A stretch of 49,459 nt of DNA from UMGS755 sp045597205. GTDB taxonomy: Bacteria > Bacillota > Clostridia > UBA1381 > UBA9506. Where the stretch lies: positions 1 through 49,459 of the forward strand of contig JAZODT010000073.1 in the NCBI GenBank assembly GCA_045597205.1. Reading direction: 5' to 3'. Numbering within the stretch: position 1 is the first letter of the stretch; each line of letters opens with the position of its first letter. The notes beneath the pieces were generated by a model. That model worked only from the letters and a program-made list of their open reading frames with translations, was not told the origin of the DNA and ran no database searches. Shown piece by piece: positions 8,331 to 16,810 of the stretch. The position numbers and the translations under genes are program-made.

Positions 8331-10313
8331 ATGATAGAAAAAAAGATTAAGGAACTAACTGCTTTTTTACATGAACACGCCCATCGGTATTATGTGCTGG
8401 ATGCACCTATTATATCTGATTATGAATATGATATGGCATTGCGGGAACTTAAAAAATTAGAAGAAGCACACCCGGAATTTAAAGATCCGGCATCGCCCAC
8501 GACCCGTGTCATCGGCCAGGTGTTAGAGGGTTTTGAGTCAGTCAATCATCAGGTGCCAATGCAGAGTTTGAATGATGCTTTTTCCCGTGAGGAAATTATG
8601 GAGTTTGATGGTCGTGTGCAAAGCGCTTTAAAAGAACCATATGCCTATAGTGTAGAATATAAAATTGATGGCTTATCTGTTTCGTTAGAGTATAAAAACG
8701 GTATTTTCACCCGGGGTTCTACCCGTGGCGATGGTCACACCGGCGAGGATGTGACACAAAATTTAAAAACCATTCATTCTATCCCTTTACGGCTTGCCAA
8801 CCCCATTCCTTATCTGGAAGTGCGGGGGGAAGTATTTATCGGCAAAAATGATTTTGAAAAATTAAATGAGGAGCGCAAAAAGGCAAAAGAGCCTTTGTTT
8901 GCGAACCCACGCAATGCGGCTGCCGGCAGTTTGCGGCAACTTAATTCAAGCGTTACAGCTGAAAGACGGTTGGATATTTTTATTTTTAATATTCAACAGG
9001 CAGAGGGAATTGCTTTCGAAACGCATTCAGAAAGTCTTTGCTATTTGGCAGAGCAGGGCTTTAAGGTTGTGCCTCATGTGGCAGTGTATCAAACAGCGGA
9101 GGCGGCATTTGAACGTGTTCTAGAAATTGGTCAGGAGCGGGAGAGTCTTCCTTTTGATATTGATGGTGCCGTTATAAAGGTGGATAATCTTCATCAACGT
9201 GAAGTGTTAGGCTCAACCTCTAAATGTCCTCGTTGGGCGGTGGCTTTTAAGTTTCCGGCAGAAACCAAGAAAACAAAGCTTTTAGATATTGTGTTGCAAG
9301 TGGGGAGGACCGGTGCCATTACGCCTAATGCAGTTTTAGAACCGGTGCGTGTGGCAGGTTCAACAGTGCAAAGGGCCACCTTGCACAATTTGGATTACAT
9401 CAGAGAAAAGGATATTATGATTGGTGATTATGTTTATGTGAGAAAAGCCGGTGATATTATTCCTGAAATAACTGAGGTAGTAAAAGAAGAACGAACAGGA
9501 AAAGAACAGGTATTCCACATGCCGGATTTTTGCCCGGAGTGTGGCGAGCGGATAGAACGGCTGGAGAGCGAAGCGGTTTATCGGTGCATGGGCGGAAACT
9601 GTCCGGCACAATTACAACGGAATATTGAACATTTTGCCTCGCGGGATGCCATGGATATTGAGGGTTTGGGTCCTGCGGTTGTGGAACAGCTGATGGAGGC
9701 AGGCCTTATTGGCTCTGCTGCCGATTTGTTTTCTTTAAAAGAAGAGCAATTGGTAAGTTTAGAACGATTTGGCGAGAAATCGGCACAGAATTTAGTGGCA
9801 GCTATCGAAAAGGCAAAAGAACGGGATTTATCCCGGTTGTTGTTTGCCTTGGGCATCCGTTTAAACGGACAACGTTCCTCTATGCTTTTGGCAAAAGCCT
9901 TTGGTTCTATGGAAGTGTTAATGGCACAAACCAAAGAGAGCCTGACCGCCATTCATGAAATTGGCGAAAAAACAGCGGCTAATATATATGAATATTTTCA
10001 AAATCCACATAATCGGGAGCTAATTGCCAAACTCTCTTTAGCAGGGGTGAATATGCTTCATCATGAAAAAGAGGGCACAACGCAAAAACTCGCTGGTAAA
10101 AAAATTGTTATAACCGGTCGGTTTGAAGAATTTTCTCGCAATGAATTAACGGCGTTGGTAGAAGAAAACGGCGGCACGGTGGCAGGTAGTGTTTCTAAAA
10201 AAACAGATTATGTGATTGCCGGGGAAGAAGCCGGCAGTAAGCTGGATAAGGCACAAAATTTAGGTGTTTTAGTTATTGGATTGGATGAGTTTCAACAGTT
10301 ATTAGAAGATTAA
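8331..10313 (+). CDS. ligA: NAD-dependent DNA ligase LigA
   Basis: The 660-aa protein has all LigA parts in order. They are the Ia domain with the HRYYVLDAPIISDYEYD motif, the adenylation domain with the KIDG nucleotidyl-lysine (Lys111), the OB fold, a four-Cys zinc finger (CPECG, then CMGGNC), helix-hairpin-helix repeats and a C-terminal BRCT domain (KLAGKKIVITGRFEEF). It seals nicks during replication and repair using NAD+. GGAGG precedes the ATG. The gene stands alone between two terminators. Confidence 0.97.
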   Translation: MIEKKIKELTAFLHEHAHRYYVLDAPIISDYEYDMALRELKKLEEAHPEFKDPASPTTRVIGQVLEGFESVNHQVPMQSLNDAFSREEIMEFDGRVQSALKEPYAYSVEYKIDGLSVSLEYKNGIFTRGSTRGDGHTGEDVTQNLKTIHSIPLRLANPIPYLEVRGEVFIGKNDFEKLNEERKKAKEPLFANPRNAAAGSLRQLNSSVTAERRLDIFIFNIQQAEGIAFETHSESLCYLAEQGFKVVPHVAVYQTAEAAFERVLEIGQERESLPFDIDGAVIKVDNLHQREVLGSTSKCPRWAVAFKFPAETKKTKLLDIVLQVGRTGAITPNAVLEPVRVAGSTVQRATLHNLDYIREKDIMIGDYVYVRKAGDIIPEITEVVKEERTGKEQVFHMPDFCPECGERIERLESEAVYRCMGGNCPAQLQRNIEHFASRDAMDIEGLGPAVVEQLMEAGLIGSAADLFSLKEEQLVSLERFGEKSAQNLVAAIEKAKERDLSRLLFALGIRLNGQRSSMLLAKAFGSMEVLMAQTKESLTAIHEIGEKTAANIYEYFQNPHNRELIAKLSLAGVNMLHHEKEGTTQKLAGKKIVITGRFEEFSRNELTALVEENGGTVAGSVSKKTDYVIAGEEAGSKLDKAQNLGVLVIGLDEFQQLLED

Positions 10314-10357
10314 AAAAAAGGAGATGTAAAAAAACATTTTTTTACATCTCCTTTTTT
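10313..10357. terminator. Bidirectional terminator between ligA and the convergent gene
   Basis: A long inverted repeat, with A-rich GGAGATGT facing ACATCTCC and A and T runs on both sides, serves ligA on the plus strand and the convergent minus-strand gene. Confidence 0.85.
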
Positions 10358-10366
10358 AAAAAAACG

Positions 10367-11227
10367 TTAAGAGAGTGCCTGCATAGAGGTCTTAACAGCC
10401 TCCGGTGACATATCGCACCGCAAACGATAAACCGGCAGACTTTCTATAATTTTTGCAATAATATCCAGATTTTTTTCGGCCAGTGCCGGAACAACAGGCT
10501 TTCTAATGGCCTCAAACAATTGCCAAACAGCATCTAAAGAATCCATAGGAGCAAGTGAACAAGCGGTATCCCGTTCTAAAAAAACAATGGCTTTTAACGG
10601 CACGCGCACGTTTTTGTGAATCGAATTCTTACCACTCCAGGGGGCGCCGTAAAGATAAGGAGCACCGTTTTCGATGCAGACAATGGGCATATCATCATTC
10701 ACAATGATAGTGCCGGGAACATATTTTGTCCACAAATCGGTGTGGGTGGATTTTCCTGTGCCGGAGGGGGCAGAAAACAACAACCCCTTATTGTCATAAG
10801 CCAAAGAGGAACCATGAATAATGGTGCCGTTGTGGAACAAAAAGGCATATCGTAACAATTCTTGCATTAAGTGGTAGGGACGCTGTTCTTCTATAAGTTG
10901 TAAAAGCCTGCCGGGACAAAGCCAAAGCTCTATATGCCGAAACGTTTCGTCAGCTTGCATCAAATTTATAATTTTATCGGAAAATTCTTCAATTTTATCT
11001 ACAAAGGCATAACCATTTTTGGTTTTATACCATCGGCGTTTATTAACTTCAGCAATCAGGTTACCCACCGGTTCTGGAATGTTTTCGCAATCGGTATGTA
11101 CTACAAAAGTAATATCCGGATTTTGTGTGGCATTTGTTTCGTAAAAAGCAAGATGATAGAGTCCTTCCGGATGGAAATAGTTTTCGGTTTGTACGGTTAG
11201 CCCGCCGAATTGATAAAATAAAGGCAT
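10367..11227 (-). CDS. HPr kinase-like P-loop protein
   Basis: The 286-aa protein has a central Walker A motif, SAPSGTGKSTHTDLW, followed by IIVNDDMP (Walker B-like) and a GAPWSGKNSIHKN segment. This pattern matches the HprK-like/PEP carboxykinase-fold family often found with PqqD-type peptide modification cassettes, where the role is unclear. No PqqD, radical SAM or peptide gene lies nearby, so this copy is an orphan. The N-terminal 130 residues have no motif I recognise. It is transcribed against ligA and tyrS. Confidence 0.7.
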   Translation of the reverse strand: MPLFYQFGGLTVQTENYFHPEGLYHLAFYETNATQNPDITFVVHTDCENIPEPVGNLIAEVNKRRWYKTKNGYAFVDKIEEFSDKIINLMQADETFRHIELWLCPGRLLQLIEEQRPYHLMQELLRYAFLFHNGTIIHGSSLAYDNKGLLFSAPSGTGKSTHTDLWTKYVPGTIIVNDDMPIVCIENGAPYLYGAPWSGKNSIHKNVRVPLKAIVFLERDTACSLAPMDSLDAVWQLFEAIRKPVVPALAEKNLDIIAKIIESLPVYRLRCDMSPEAVKTSMQALS

Positions 11228-11323
11228 ACAATCGCTCCAAACATTCTAATGATAACCATATTCTAACATGAAGAAAAATGATTGTCAATCATTTAATGGC
11301 TGTAATTTTATATAAGAGAGGTC

Positions 11324-11352
11324 TTGTTTTTGTAGCTGTTTTATGTTACAAT
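11324..11352 (+). promoter_or_regulatory. sigma-A promoter of tyrS
   Basis: TTGTTT and TACAAT are separated by 17 nt, with TG one base before the -10 box. The leader to the TTG start is only about 35 nt, too short for a T-box riboswitch. Confidence 0.65.
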
Positions 11353-11389
11353 AAATTGAATAGTGTATTAATTAAAAGGGGCGAGTGGA

Positions 11390-12610
11390 TTGACAAACGT
11401 ATTTGATACTTTAAAAGAGCGCGGTTTGATTGCGCAGACAACACATGAAGATGAAATTAGGGAGCTTTTAGGCAAAGAAAAAGTAACCTTTTATATTGGT
11501 TTTGACCCCACGGCAGATAGTCTGCACGTTGGCCACTTTTTGCAAATGGTGGTTATGCGTCATATGCAGGATGCCGGTCACAGACCCATTGCGTTGGTGG
11601 GTGGCGGTACCGGCATGGTGGGTGACCCCTCCGGCCGTACCGATATGCGCCAAATGATGACGGTGGAAACCATTAATTATAACTGCGAGCGTTTCAAAAA
11701 GCAGCTATCTTCTATTATCGATTTTTCTAATGGTAAGGCCATAATGGTGAACAATGCTGATTGGCTTCGCGAACTGAATTATATTGAATTTTTGAGAGAT
11801 ATTGGCTCCTGCTTCTCTGTAAATGAAATGCTAAGAGCAAAATGCTTCCAGACCCGTTTGGAAAAAGGTCTTTCCTTTATTGAATTTAATTATATGTTAA
11901 TGCAGAGCTACGATTTTCTGCAGCTTTATAAGCAATATGGTTGCCAGATGGAATTAGGCGGCGACGACCAGTGGAGTAACATCTTAGGCGGTATTGATTT
12001 GGTTCGCCGTAAGGAAAACAAGCAGGTTTATGGTATGACTTTTACGTTGCTCACCACCTCAGATGGTAAAAAAATGGGCAAAACCGCTAAGGGTGCCCTG
12101 TGGCTTGACCCTGAAAAGGTTTCCCCCTACGAGTTCTACCAGTATTGGAGAAATGTGGATGATGCTGATGTTTTACGTTTGATGAAAATGGTTACCTTTG
12201 TGCCCATGGAAGAAATTCGCGAAATGGAAAAGTGGGAAGGGGCAGAGTTGAATAAAGCAAAAGTACGCCTTGCTTATGAAATTACGAAATTAGTGCACGG
12301 TGAAGAAGAAGCAACTAAAGCCAAAGCAACAGCAGAAGGTATTTTTGGAGGCGGTGCCGGCGGCGAAATGCCCACCACAGAGCTTGCTCTTTCAGAACTT
12401 TCTGATGAAATGGGATTGTTGGATATTATGCTTGCATCTAAGCTCATCCCTTCTAAGGGCGAAGGTCGTCGTTTGATTCAGCAGGGCGGTGTATCGGTGG
12501 ATGATGAAAAAGTGGCAGACCCCAACCTGATGATCGGCAAGGATAAGCTAACTGCAGGCATTGTTATTAAAAAAGGTAAAAAAGTATATCATAAAGTCAT
12601 CGCAAAATAA
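11390..12610 (+). CDS. tyrS: Tyrosyl-tRNA synthetase
   Basis: The 406-aa class I synthetase has the HIGH-type motif HVGH, the Tyr-binding GGDDQWSN segment, KMGKT in the KMSKS position and a C-terminal S4 RNA-binding domain (RLIQQGGVSVDDEKV). It charges tRNA-Tyr. The start codon is TTG, chosen because AAAAGGGGCGAG lies just upstream and the N-terminus (TNVFDTLKERGLI) matches the family. Confidence 0.96.
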   Translation: MTNVFDTLKERGLIAQTTHEDEIRELLGKEKVTFYIGFDPTADSLHVGHFLQMVVMRHMQDAGHRPIALVGGGTGMVGDPSGRTDMRQMMTVETINYNCERFKKQLSSIIDFSNGKAIMVNNADWLRELNYIEFLRDIGSCFSVNEMLRAKCFQTRLEKGLSFIEFNYMLMQSYDFLQLYKQYGCQMELGGDDQWSNILGGIDLVRRKENKQVYGMTFTLLTTSDGKKMGKTAKGALWLDPEKVSPYEFYQYWRNVDDADVLRLMKMVTFVPMEEIREMEKWEGAELNKAKVRLAYEITKLVHGEEEATKAKATAEGIFGGGAGGEMPTTELALSELSDEMGLLDIMLASKLIPSKGEGRRLIQQGGVSVDDEKVADPNLMIGKDKLTAGIVIKKGKKVYHKVIAK

Positions 12611-12643
12611 TCGTTATAGATATGAAGGCAAAGGAGTGATCAG

Positions 12644-13561
12644 ATGCCGATTAAGATACCCAATAAGCTGCCGGCGACAAAAACGCTGACGGAAGAAAAC
12701 ATTTTTGTTATTACAGAAACAAGGGCATTAACCCAAGACATCCGACCGCTTAAAATAGCCATTTTAAACCTGATGCCCACGAAAATAGAAACCGAAACGC
12801 AATTGGCACGCCTTTTGGGCAACACACCTTTGCAGGTAGAACTCACGCTTTTGCATACGGAAAGCTATAAATCCAAAAATGTAGCAGAGGAGCACATGCT
12901 CTCTTTTTATAAAACCTTTGCAGAGGTTAAGGATGAAACCTTTGACGGCATGGTGATTACCGGTGCGCCGGTAGAGCAGATGCACTTTAAAGAGGTGACT
13001 TATTGGGAGGAACTTTGTCAAATTTTTGAGTGGACAAAAACCCATGTAACCAGCACTTTTCATATTTGCTGGGGTGCTCAGGCAGGGCTCTATTATCATT
13101 ATGGTGTGCCTAAATATCCATTGGAGAAAAAACTGTTTGGCGTATATTCTCACAAAGTGGAGCATAAGTCTTCTATTTTGTTCCGCGGGTTTGATGATGA
13201 ATTTATGGCACCCCATTCCCGCCATACGGAAATCCGTCGGGAAGATGTGGAGAAGGTGCCGGAATTGAAGATTTTATCCGCTTCCGATGAAGCAGGGTTG
13301 TATGTGGTCAGTACCAAACGGGGACGGCAAATTTTTGTTACCGGTCATTCAGAGTATGATGCCGGTACGCTTAAAAAAGAATATGTCCGTGATGTTAATG
13401 CCGGCTTGCCTATTGAAGTGCCGAAGAATTATTTTCCTGATGACAACCCAGACAAAGAACCGTTAGTCACTTGGCGCAGTCATGCAAATTTGCTGTATTC
13501 TAACTGGCTGAACTATTTTGTATATCAGGTGACGCCGTATGACATCAGTAAAATAAAATAA
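12644..13561 (+). CDS. metA: Homoserine O-acetyltransferase, MetA type
   Basis: The 305-aa protein has MetA family length and motifs: LNLMPTKIETE near the N-terminus, the catalytic Cys in FHICWGAQAG and the His/Glu of GHSEYD. Residue 111 is Glu (in GAPVEQM), where E. coli has Gly. Published work on MetA links Glu111 to acetyl-CoA use, so O-acetylhomoserine is the expected product despite the common 'succinyltransferase' label. It catalyses the first step of methionine synthesis from homoserine. RBS AAAGGAG precedes the ATG; no SAM riboswitch is visible in the 33-nt gap after tyrS. Confidence 0.93.
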   Translation: MPIKIPNKLPATKTLTEENIFVITETRALTQDIRPLKIAILNLMPTKIETETQLARLLGNTPLQVELTLLHTESYKSKNVAEEHMLSFYKTFAEVKDETFDGMVITGAPVEQMHFKEVTYWEELCQIFEWTKTHVTSTFHICWGAQAGLYYHYGVPKYPLEKKLFGVYSHKVEHKSSILFRGFDDEFMAPHSRHTEIRREDVEKVPELKILSASDEAGLYVVSTKRGRQIFVTGHSEYDAGTLKKEYVRDVNAGLPIEVPKNYFPDDNPDKEPLVTWRSHANLLYSNWLNYFVYQVTPYDISKIK

Positions 13562-13611
13562 ACAGTAAAGGCTGTAGTAAAGCGTAAAATGTTATAAGAG
13601 TAAAAATTATG

Positions 13612-13645
13612 ATAGGCATTTGTCATTGGACGAATGCCTATTTTT
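13612..13645 (+). terminator. Terminator of metA
   Basis: ATAGGCATT pairs with AATGCCTAT; the stem can extend inward by four more pairs to an ATTG loop. TTTTTG follows. Confidence 0.8.
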
Positions 13646-13687
13646 GTGTCTTGCTTGCCGGGCAGACATGCTTTTGTTAGGCAAATG

Positions 13688-13723
13688 AAAAAGGTGCTGT
13701 TGCCCATGCAACAGCACCTTTTT
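13688..13723. terminator. Bidirectional terminator, mainly for the minus-strand gene
   Basis: A perfect 11-bp stem GGTGCTGTTGC/GCAACAGCACC has a 4-nt loop, with five A on one side and five T on the other. It sits just downstream of the minus-strand deaminase-like gene. Confidence 0.85.
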
Positions 13724-13729
13724 ATACAG

Positions 13730-14680
13730 TTAATTACATTCAGCATTTAAAGGACCAGCCAGCTCGTTTAAGAAGAAAAGCTTACCGGGCAGAGTGGGAA
13801 TGTAGCTGGAGGTAATCCAGGGTGTGGGACCGTAACGCAGAGTCATCCATAGGCTCATGCCCTGCCACTGCATACCGCGAGACAGTGCACCATCACAACC
13901 GCCGATAATGGTATCGGCCTGCATAAAGATGCCGGGTCCAATAGTGTTAGCACGGCAAGGAACCAAAGTGGTTCTTGACTTAAAGCTGGTGATGGCATTT
14001 TGCTCTATGGTCAAAGGATGGAGTTTAGCACCTAAACGGTAGGGCTGTTTCATCCATTCTTCTTCGCTCTGAAATTCAGCCGCGAACTGGGGTTCCCAGA
14101 ATGCAATGTGGCACATTCTGCCGATACCGAAAATGAGCACCATTTTAGCGCCTTCGGCCTTTAATTTAGCAATTTTTTCGGGGTATTTAGGCAGATTTTC
14201 TTTGGTAGCAAAGTTTCTCTGTTCCTTGGGAACGGTCAGTTCGCCTAAGGGATTATAGAATGCCTGCTCCATAGCGTTAGTAAAGGCTGCCGGGTCGTTG
14301 GATGCTAAGGTGTTACCATCAGCGTCAGACCATTCATCCATGTTAAAGCAATGGAGATGGTCACATTTAATGTTCCATTCTTTTAAGAAGAACACAGCCC
14401 ATTTATACATACCCATAGGACCAACAGGCAGAATCATAATCAGCTTTTCGCCGGCTTCACGAGCCTTTTTGATGGTGTTAGCAATTTCGTGACCCATCAG
14501 CATATCAAACTCGGTTACATTTTCACAGGAAATGGGTGTGAAATCCTTGTGCCAAAAAGTTTGGCGATCAAAAATAGATTCCGGGGGATTAGAACAACAT
14601 GCATCAATCTTTTCCATGTCCCAACCGGTGGGGTAGAAGCCCTCTAATAAAGAGCCTTTAACAGTACTTGCAAAATTCAT
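13730..14680 (-). CDS. Glucosamine-6-phosphate deaminase/isomerase family protein
   Basis: The 316-aa protein carries sugar-phosphate isomerase motifs: ILPVGPMGMYKWAVF (phosphate-loop region), CFNMDEWSDADG (matching the NagB MDEY/MDEW site) and LIFGIGRMCHIAFWEP (matching the GIGxDGHIAF motif, but with Met-Cys in place of Asp-Gly). It is longer than classical NagB (about 240-265 aa), so the substrate is not certain. The ATG is preceded by AGGAGGAAG. It is monocistronic, with no transporter or NagA nearby. Confidence 0.75.
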   Translation of the reverse strand: MNFASTVKGSLLEGFYPTGWDMEKIDACCSNPPESIFDRQTFWHKDFTPISCENVTEFDMLMGHEIANTIKKAREAGEKLIMILPVGPMGMYKWAVFFLKEWNIKCDHLHCFNMDEWSDADGNTLASNDPAAFTNAMEQAFYNPLGELTVPKEQRNFATKENLPKYPEKIAKLKAEGAKMVLIFGIGRMCHIAFWEPQFAAEFQSEEEWMKQPYRLGAKLHPLTIEQNAITSFKSRTTLVPCRANTIGPGIFMQADTIIGGCDGALSRGMQWQGMSLWMTLRYGPTPWITSSYIPTLPGKLFFLNELAGPLNAECN

Positions 14681-14773
14681 TTTTCTTCCTCCTATTTTTT
14701 ATAATAAATCATTATTTAACGTTTTTAACCTTAACCTGTGCGATAAGCTCGAGATAAAAACAAATTAATTATG

Positions 14774-15187
14774 TTAAAGAGCAGAAGATAAAAACTCTTC
14801 TAATAATGAAGCAGTATATCCAACTAATTCGTGGCAGTTTTTCTTTTCATTGCTCATTTGCGCTAAAGCAATTAACTCACGGCATAGCATAGAACCGTTT
14901 TCAGTTTGAAAGGCTTCTGCCAAAGAGCGAACTTTTTCATAACAGGTGGCTTTTTCCTGTGGAGTGGGCGCTTCATTTATGGCACTTGCCAAACCAAGCA
15001 CCATAAAGGCGCCTGTCAGGGCCCCGCAGGTTTCACGCATTTGCCCCATGCCACCGCCAAAAGGCAAAGACAAACTGGCAGCTATTTCTTTGGACAACCC
15101 ATAATCTTCACAAAAAGCCAAAAGAACCGATTGGGCACAATTATAACCTTGTGCGTGGATTGCCATTGCAATGTCACGCTTGCTCAT
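14774..15187 (-). CDS. C_GCAxxG_C_C family redox protein
   Basis: The 137-aa protein has the family's spaced cysteines: YNCAQSV, then ETCGALTGAF (the GCAxxG-like core), a Cys in the CYEK helix and later CRELI and NCHELV. Family members probably bind a metal or cluster and are often near oxidoreductases; the function is not established. It is driven by a consensus promoter at 15223-15251 and is the last host gene before the prophage. Confidence 0.85.
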   Translation of the reverse strand: MSKRDIAMAIHAQGYNCAQSVLLAFCEDYGLSKEIAASLSLPFGGGMGQMRETCGALTGAFMVLGLASAINEAPTPQEKATCYEKVRSLAEAFQTENGSMLCRELIALAQMSNEKKNCHELVGYTASLLEEFLSSAL

Positions 15188-15222
15188 AAAATCCCTCTTT
15201 CGTCATGGTATGCTACTTATTT

Positions 15223-15251
15223 ATTATATATCGAAATATGGATGTTGTCAA
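15223..15251 (-). promoter_or_regulatory. Consensus sigma-A promoter of the C_GCAxxG_C_C gene
   Basis: On the minus strand TTGACA (15246-15251) and TATAAT (15223-15228) are exactly 17 nt apart, a perfect consensus. The predicted transcript starts about 30 nt before the start codon. Confidence 0.85.
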
Positions 15252-15323
15252 GAGAACAAAGTGGATAGAAATGGAAGGAAAGTCATATTTTTAGAAAAAG
15301 AAGAGAGACGCAAAACCCCTCTC

Positions 15324-15336
15324 GGGTCAAGAGGTC
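15324..15336. repeat. 13-bp inverted copy of the tRNA-Pro att core
   Basis: GGGTCAAGAGGTC on the plus strand is the exact reverse complement of bases 15432-15444 inside the tRNA-Pro fragment. Bases after it do not continue as a tRNA. It may be a remnant of an earlier recombination event, or chance. Confidence 0.45.
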
Positions 15337-15363
15337 TCGTATTCAGCCGATGCAAACCCAAAT

Positions 15364-15449
<86 letters not shown>

Positions 15450-15503
15450 CAAACACAAAATAGCGTATTATGCGTGTTTTAAGGTCGTTTTGTTGCCTAC
15501 CTG

Positions 15504-16667
15504 TTACCAACCGAAAGACAAATGTTCGTCAACTTCCTTTATTAAATTTTCAATATCATCCCCGGTTATGTGGGTATAGAAATCTATAGTTGTTTCGTAC
15601 TGCTCGTGTCCTACGATGCGCTGCAGATATTCTGGTTTAGAATCGTTTTTAACCATCTCAGAAATAAATGTATGACGGGTGGAATGCGGTGTTAAGCGAG
15701 GCGGTTTCGCGTTTTTCTCCAAAATCTTGATTTCTTCCAAAAAAGGATAAAAATACCTGTTTCTGAAATTATCAACATCCATCTTATTGCCGCGTTGGTT
15801 GCACAACAGGCATTTTCGGTTTTTGTTTTCTTCCATCCAAACGATTATGAACGGCAGAACATCTTTGTGTATAGGGATGATTCGCTCTTTGCCCGCATCG
15901 GTTTTAGAACCGCCGACCATGTATCGTTTATCTATATGAACGTTTTCAATTTCCATGGAAAATAACTCGTTGATTCTTACCCCAGTATATATCAGAACCA
16001 ATATAATTTGCGCTGTTCTATTGTCGCTATTCTTCCATAATAATGCAATTTCGTCTTTTTTAAATATCTCTTTTTCTTTATTTGTTTCTTCCGGCAGAAC
16101 AACAAACTGAGCATAGTCCTTATTGATAATATCGTCCTGCATAGCTTGCTTGCAGATTTTACTGGCGACAATCTTAATTTTCTTGCAGGTTGAAAGCCCC
16201 TTACCGCTTTCCCGGGCACTGTCGATAGCGGCTTGTATATGCTGGCTGGTAATCGATCTCATTTTAATCTGGCTGTAAGGCTCTAAATATAACCATGCGG
16301 CCCGGTATGAATTCTCTGTCGATTTGTCGATTTTCTTGTAATGCTTATCAGACCATGCGTCATAAACCTCTTTAATTGTTAGGTTATAACCATCCGGGAT
16401 CGGGCTGATTCTAGCGGCGTCCAGCGCATTTATAGCTTCCGTTCTGGTGGCATAATAGCCAATGATCGTCTTTGTCTGCTCAAAATTTACTGTTTTTGAG
16501 ATAGTGGCAACATACGGCCTACGGCGCCGGCCCGAAAGCTTGTATACTGTTCCGGTACCGTTAGCGCGTTTTAAGGCCTTTCTGGTTTCTTTTATTTGTT
16601 TTTTTCCGCAGTGTTGACAAAAAAGGCTGTCCTCTGCAATTTCCTTGTGACATTTTATGCATATCAT
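15504..16667 (-). CDS. int: Tyrosine site-specific integrase with N-terminal zinc ribbon
   Basis: The 387-aa protein starts with a zinc ribbon (CIKC, then CQHC, residues 3-20), unusual in front of an integrase. An arm-binding-like basic region, a SAM-like core-binding domain (about 95-190) and the catalytic domain follow. Catalytic residues are visible: Arg231 (TGVRINE), His328 and Arg331 (HSTRH), His354 (VGHE) and Tyr364 (DFYTH). AAAAAGGAGC precedes the ATG. It lies directly next to the tRNA-Pro att site, which it should recombine. It is transcribed leftward, like the repressor. Confidence 0.95.
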   Translation of the reverse strand: MICIKCHKEIAEDSLFCQHCGKKQIKETRKALKRANGTGTVYKLSGRRRRPYVATISKTVNFEQTKTIIGYYATRTEAINALDAARISPIPDGYNLTIKEVYDAWSDKHYKKIDKSTENSYRAAWLYLEPYSQIKMRSITSQHIQAAIDSARESGKGLSTCKKIKIVASKICKQAMQDDIINKDYAQFVVLPEETNKEKEIFKKDEIALLWKNSDNRTAQIILVLIYTGVRINELFSMEIENVHIDKRYMVGGSKTDAGKERIIPIHKDVLPFIIVWMEENKNRKCLLCNQRGNKMDVDNFRNRYFYPFLEEIKILEKNAKPPRLTPHSTRHTFISEMVKNDSKPEYLQRIVGHEQYETTIDFYTHITGDDIENLIKEVDEHLSFGW

Positions 16668-16689
16668 AAAGGCAAGCTCCTTTTTAGGG

Positions 16690-16719
16690 TTGACTTTTAA
16701 GGAGTGTTTATGATATACT
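16690..16719 (+). promoter_or_regulatory. Rightward promoter with no ORF downstream
   Basis: TTGACT (16690-16695) and TATACT (16714-16719) are 18 nt apart. The -10 box lies in the left arm of the palindrome at 16698-16759, so a protein binding the palindrome would block it. Confidence 0.5.
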
Positions 16720-16759
16720 TACCTTGGATTGTGGGTGCGTATATCATATGCACTCCTTA
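16698..16759. repeat. Large near-perfect palindrome upstream of int
   Basis: Two 21-nt arms pair at 19 positions plus a G-T, with one T-T mismatch, around a 20-nt spacer. The arms contain TAAGGAGTG and TATGATATAC and their complements. It overlaps the rightward promoter and could be an operator, an excisionase/integrase arm site or a DNA hairpin. Confidence 0.7.
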
Positions 16760-16806
16760 TGTGACCCCTGTCTGTGTTGGTAGCACAGCGGGGGTTGTTT
16801 TTATTT
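16726..16806 (+). ncRNA. Candidate ~80-nt small RNA
   Basis: The interval runs from the predicted start of the TTGACT/TATACT promoter to the T-rich end of a terminator hairpin. It contains no ORF with an RBS. It lies antisense to the int 5' leader side and could act on int expression. The evidence is only promoter plus terminator spacing. Confidence 0.35.
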
Positions 16807-16810
16807 TTAA
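16764..16810 (+). terminator. Hairpin terminator, rightward
   Basis: ACCCC pairs with GGGGT and CTGTG with CACAG around a small internal loop, followed on the plus strand by TTGTTTTTATTTTT. Only the plus strand has the T tract, so it does not primarily serve the leftward gene at 16807. Confidence 0.6.

Noticed and set aside
11228..11389. Possible T-box riboswitch before tyrS
   Set aside because: The promoter lies only about 35 nt before the start codon; there is no T-box sequence or antiterminator.
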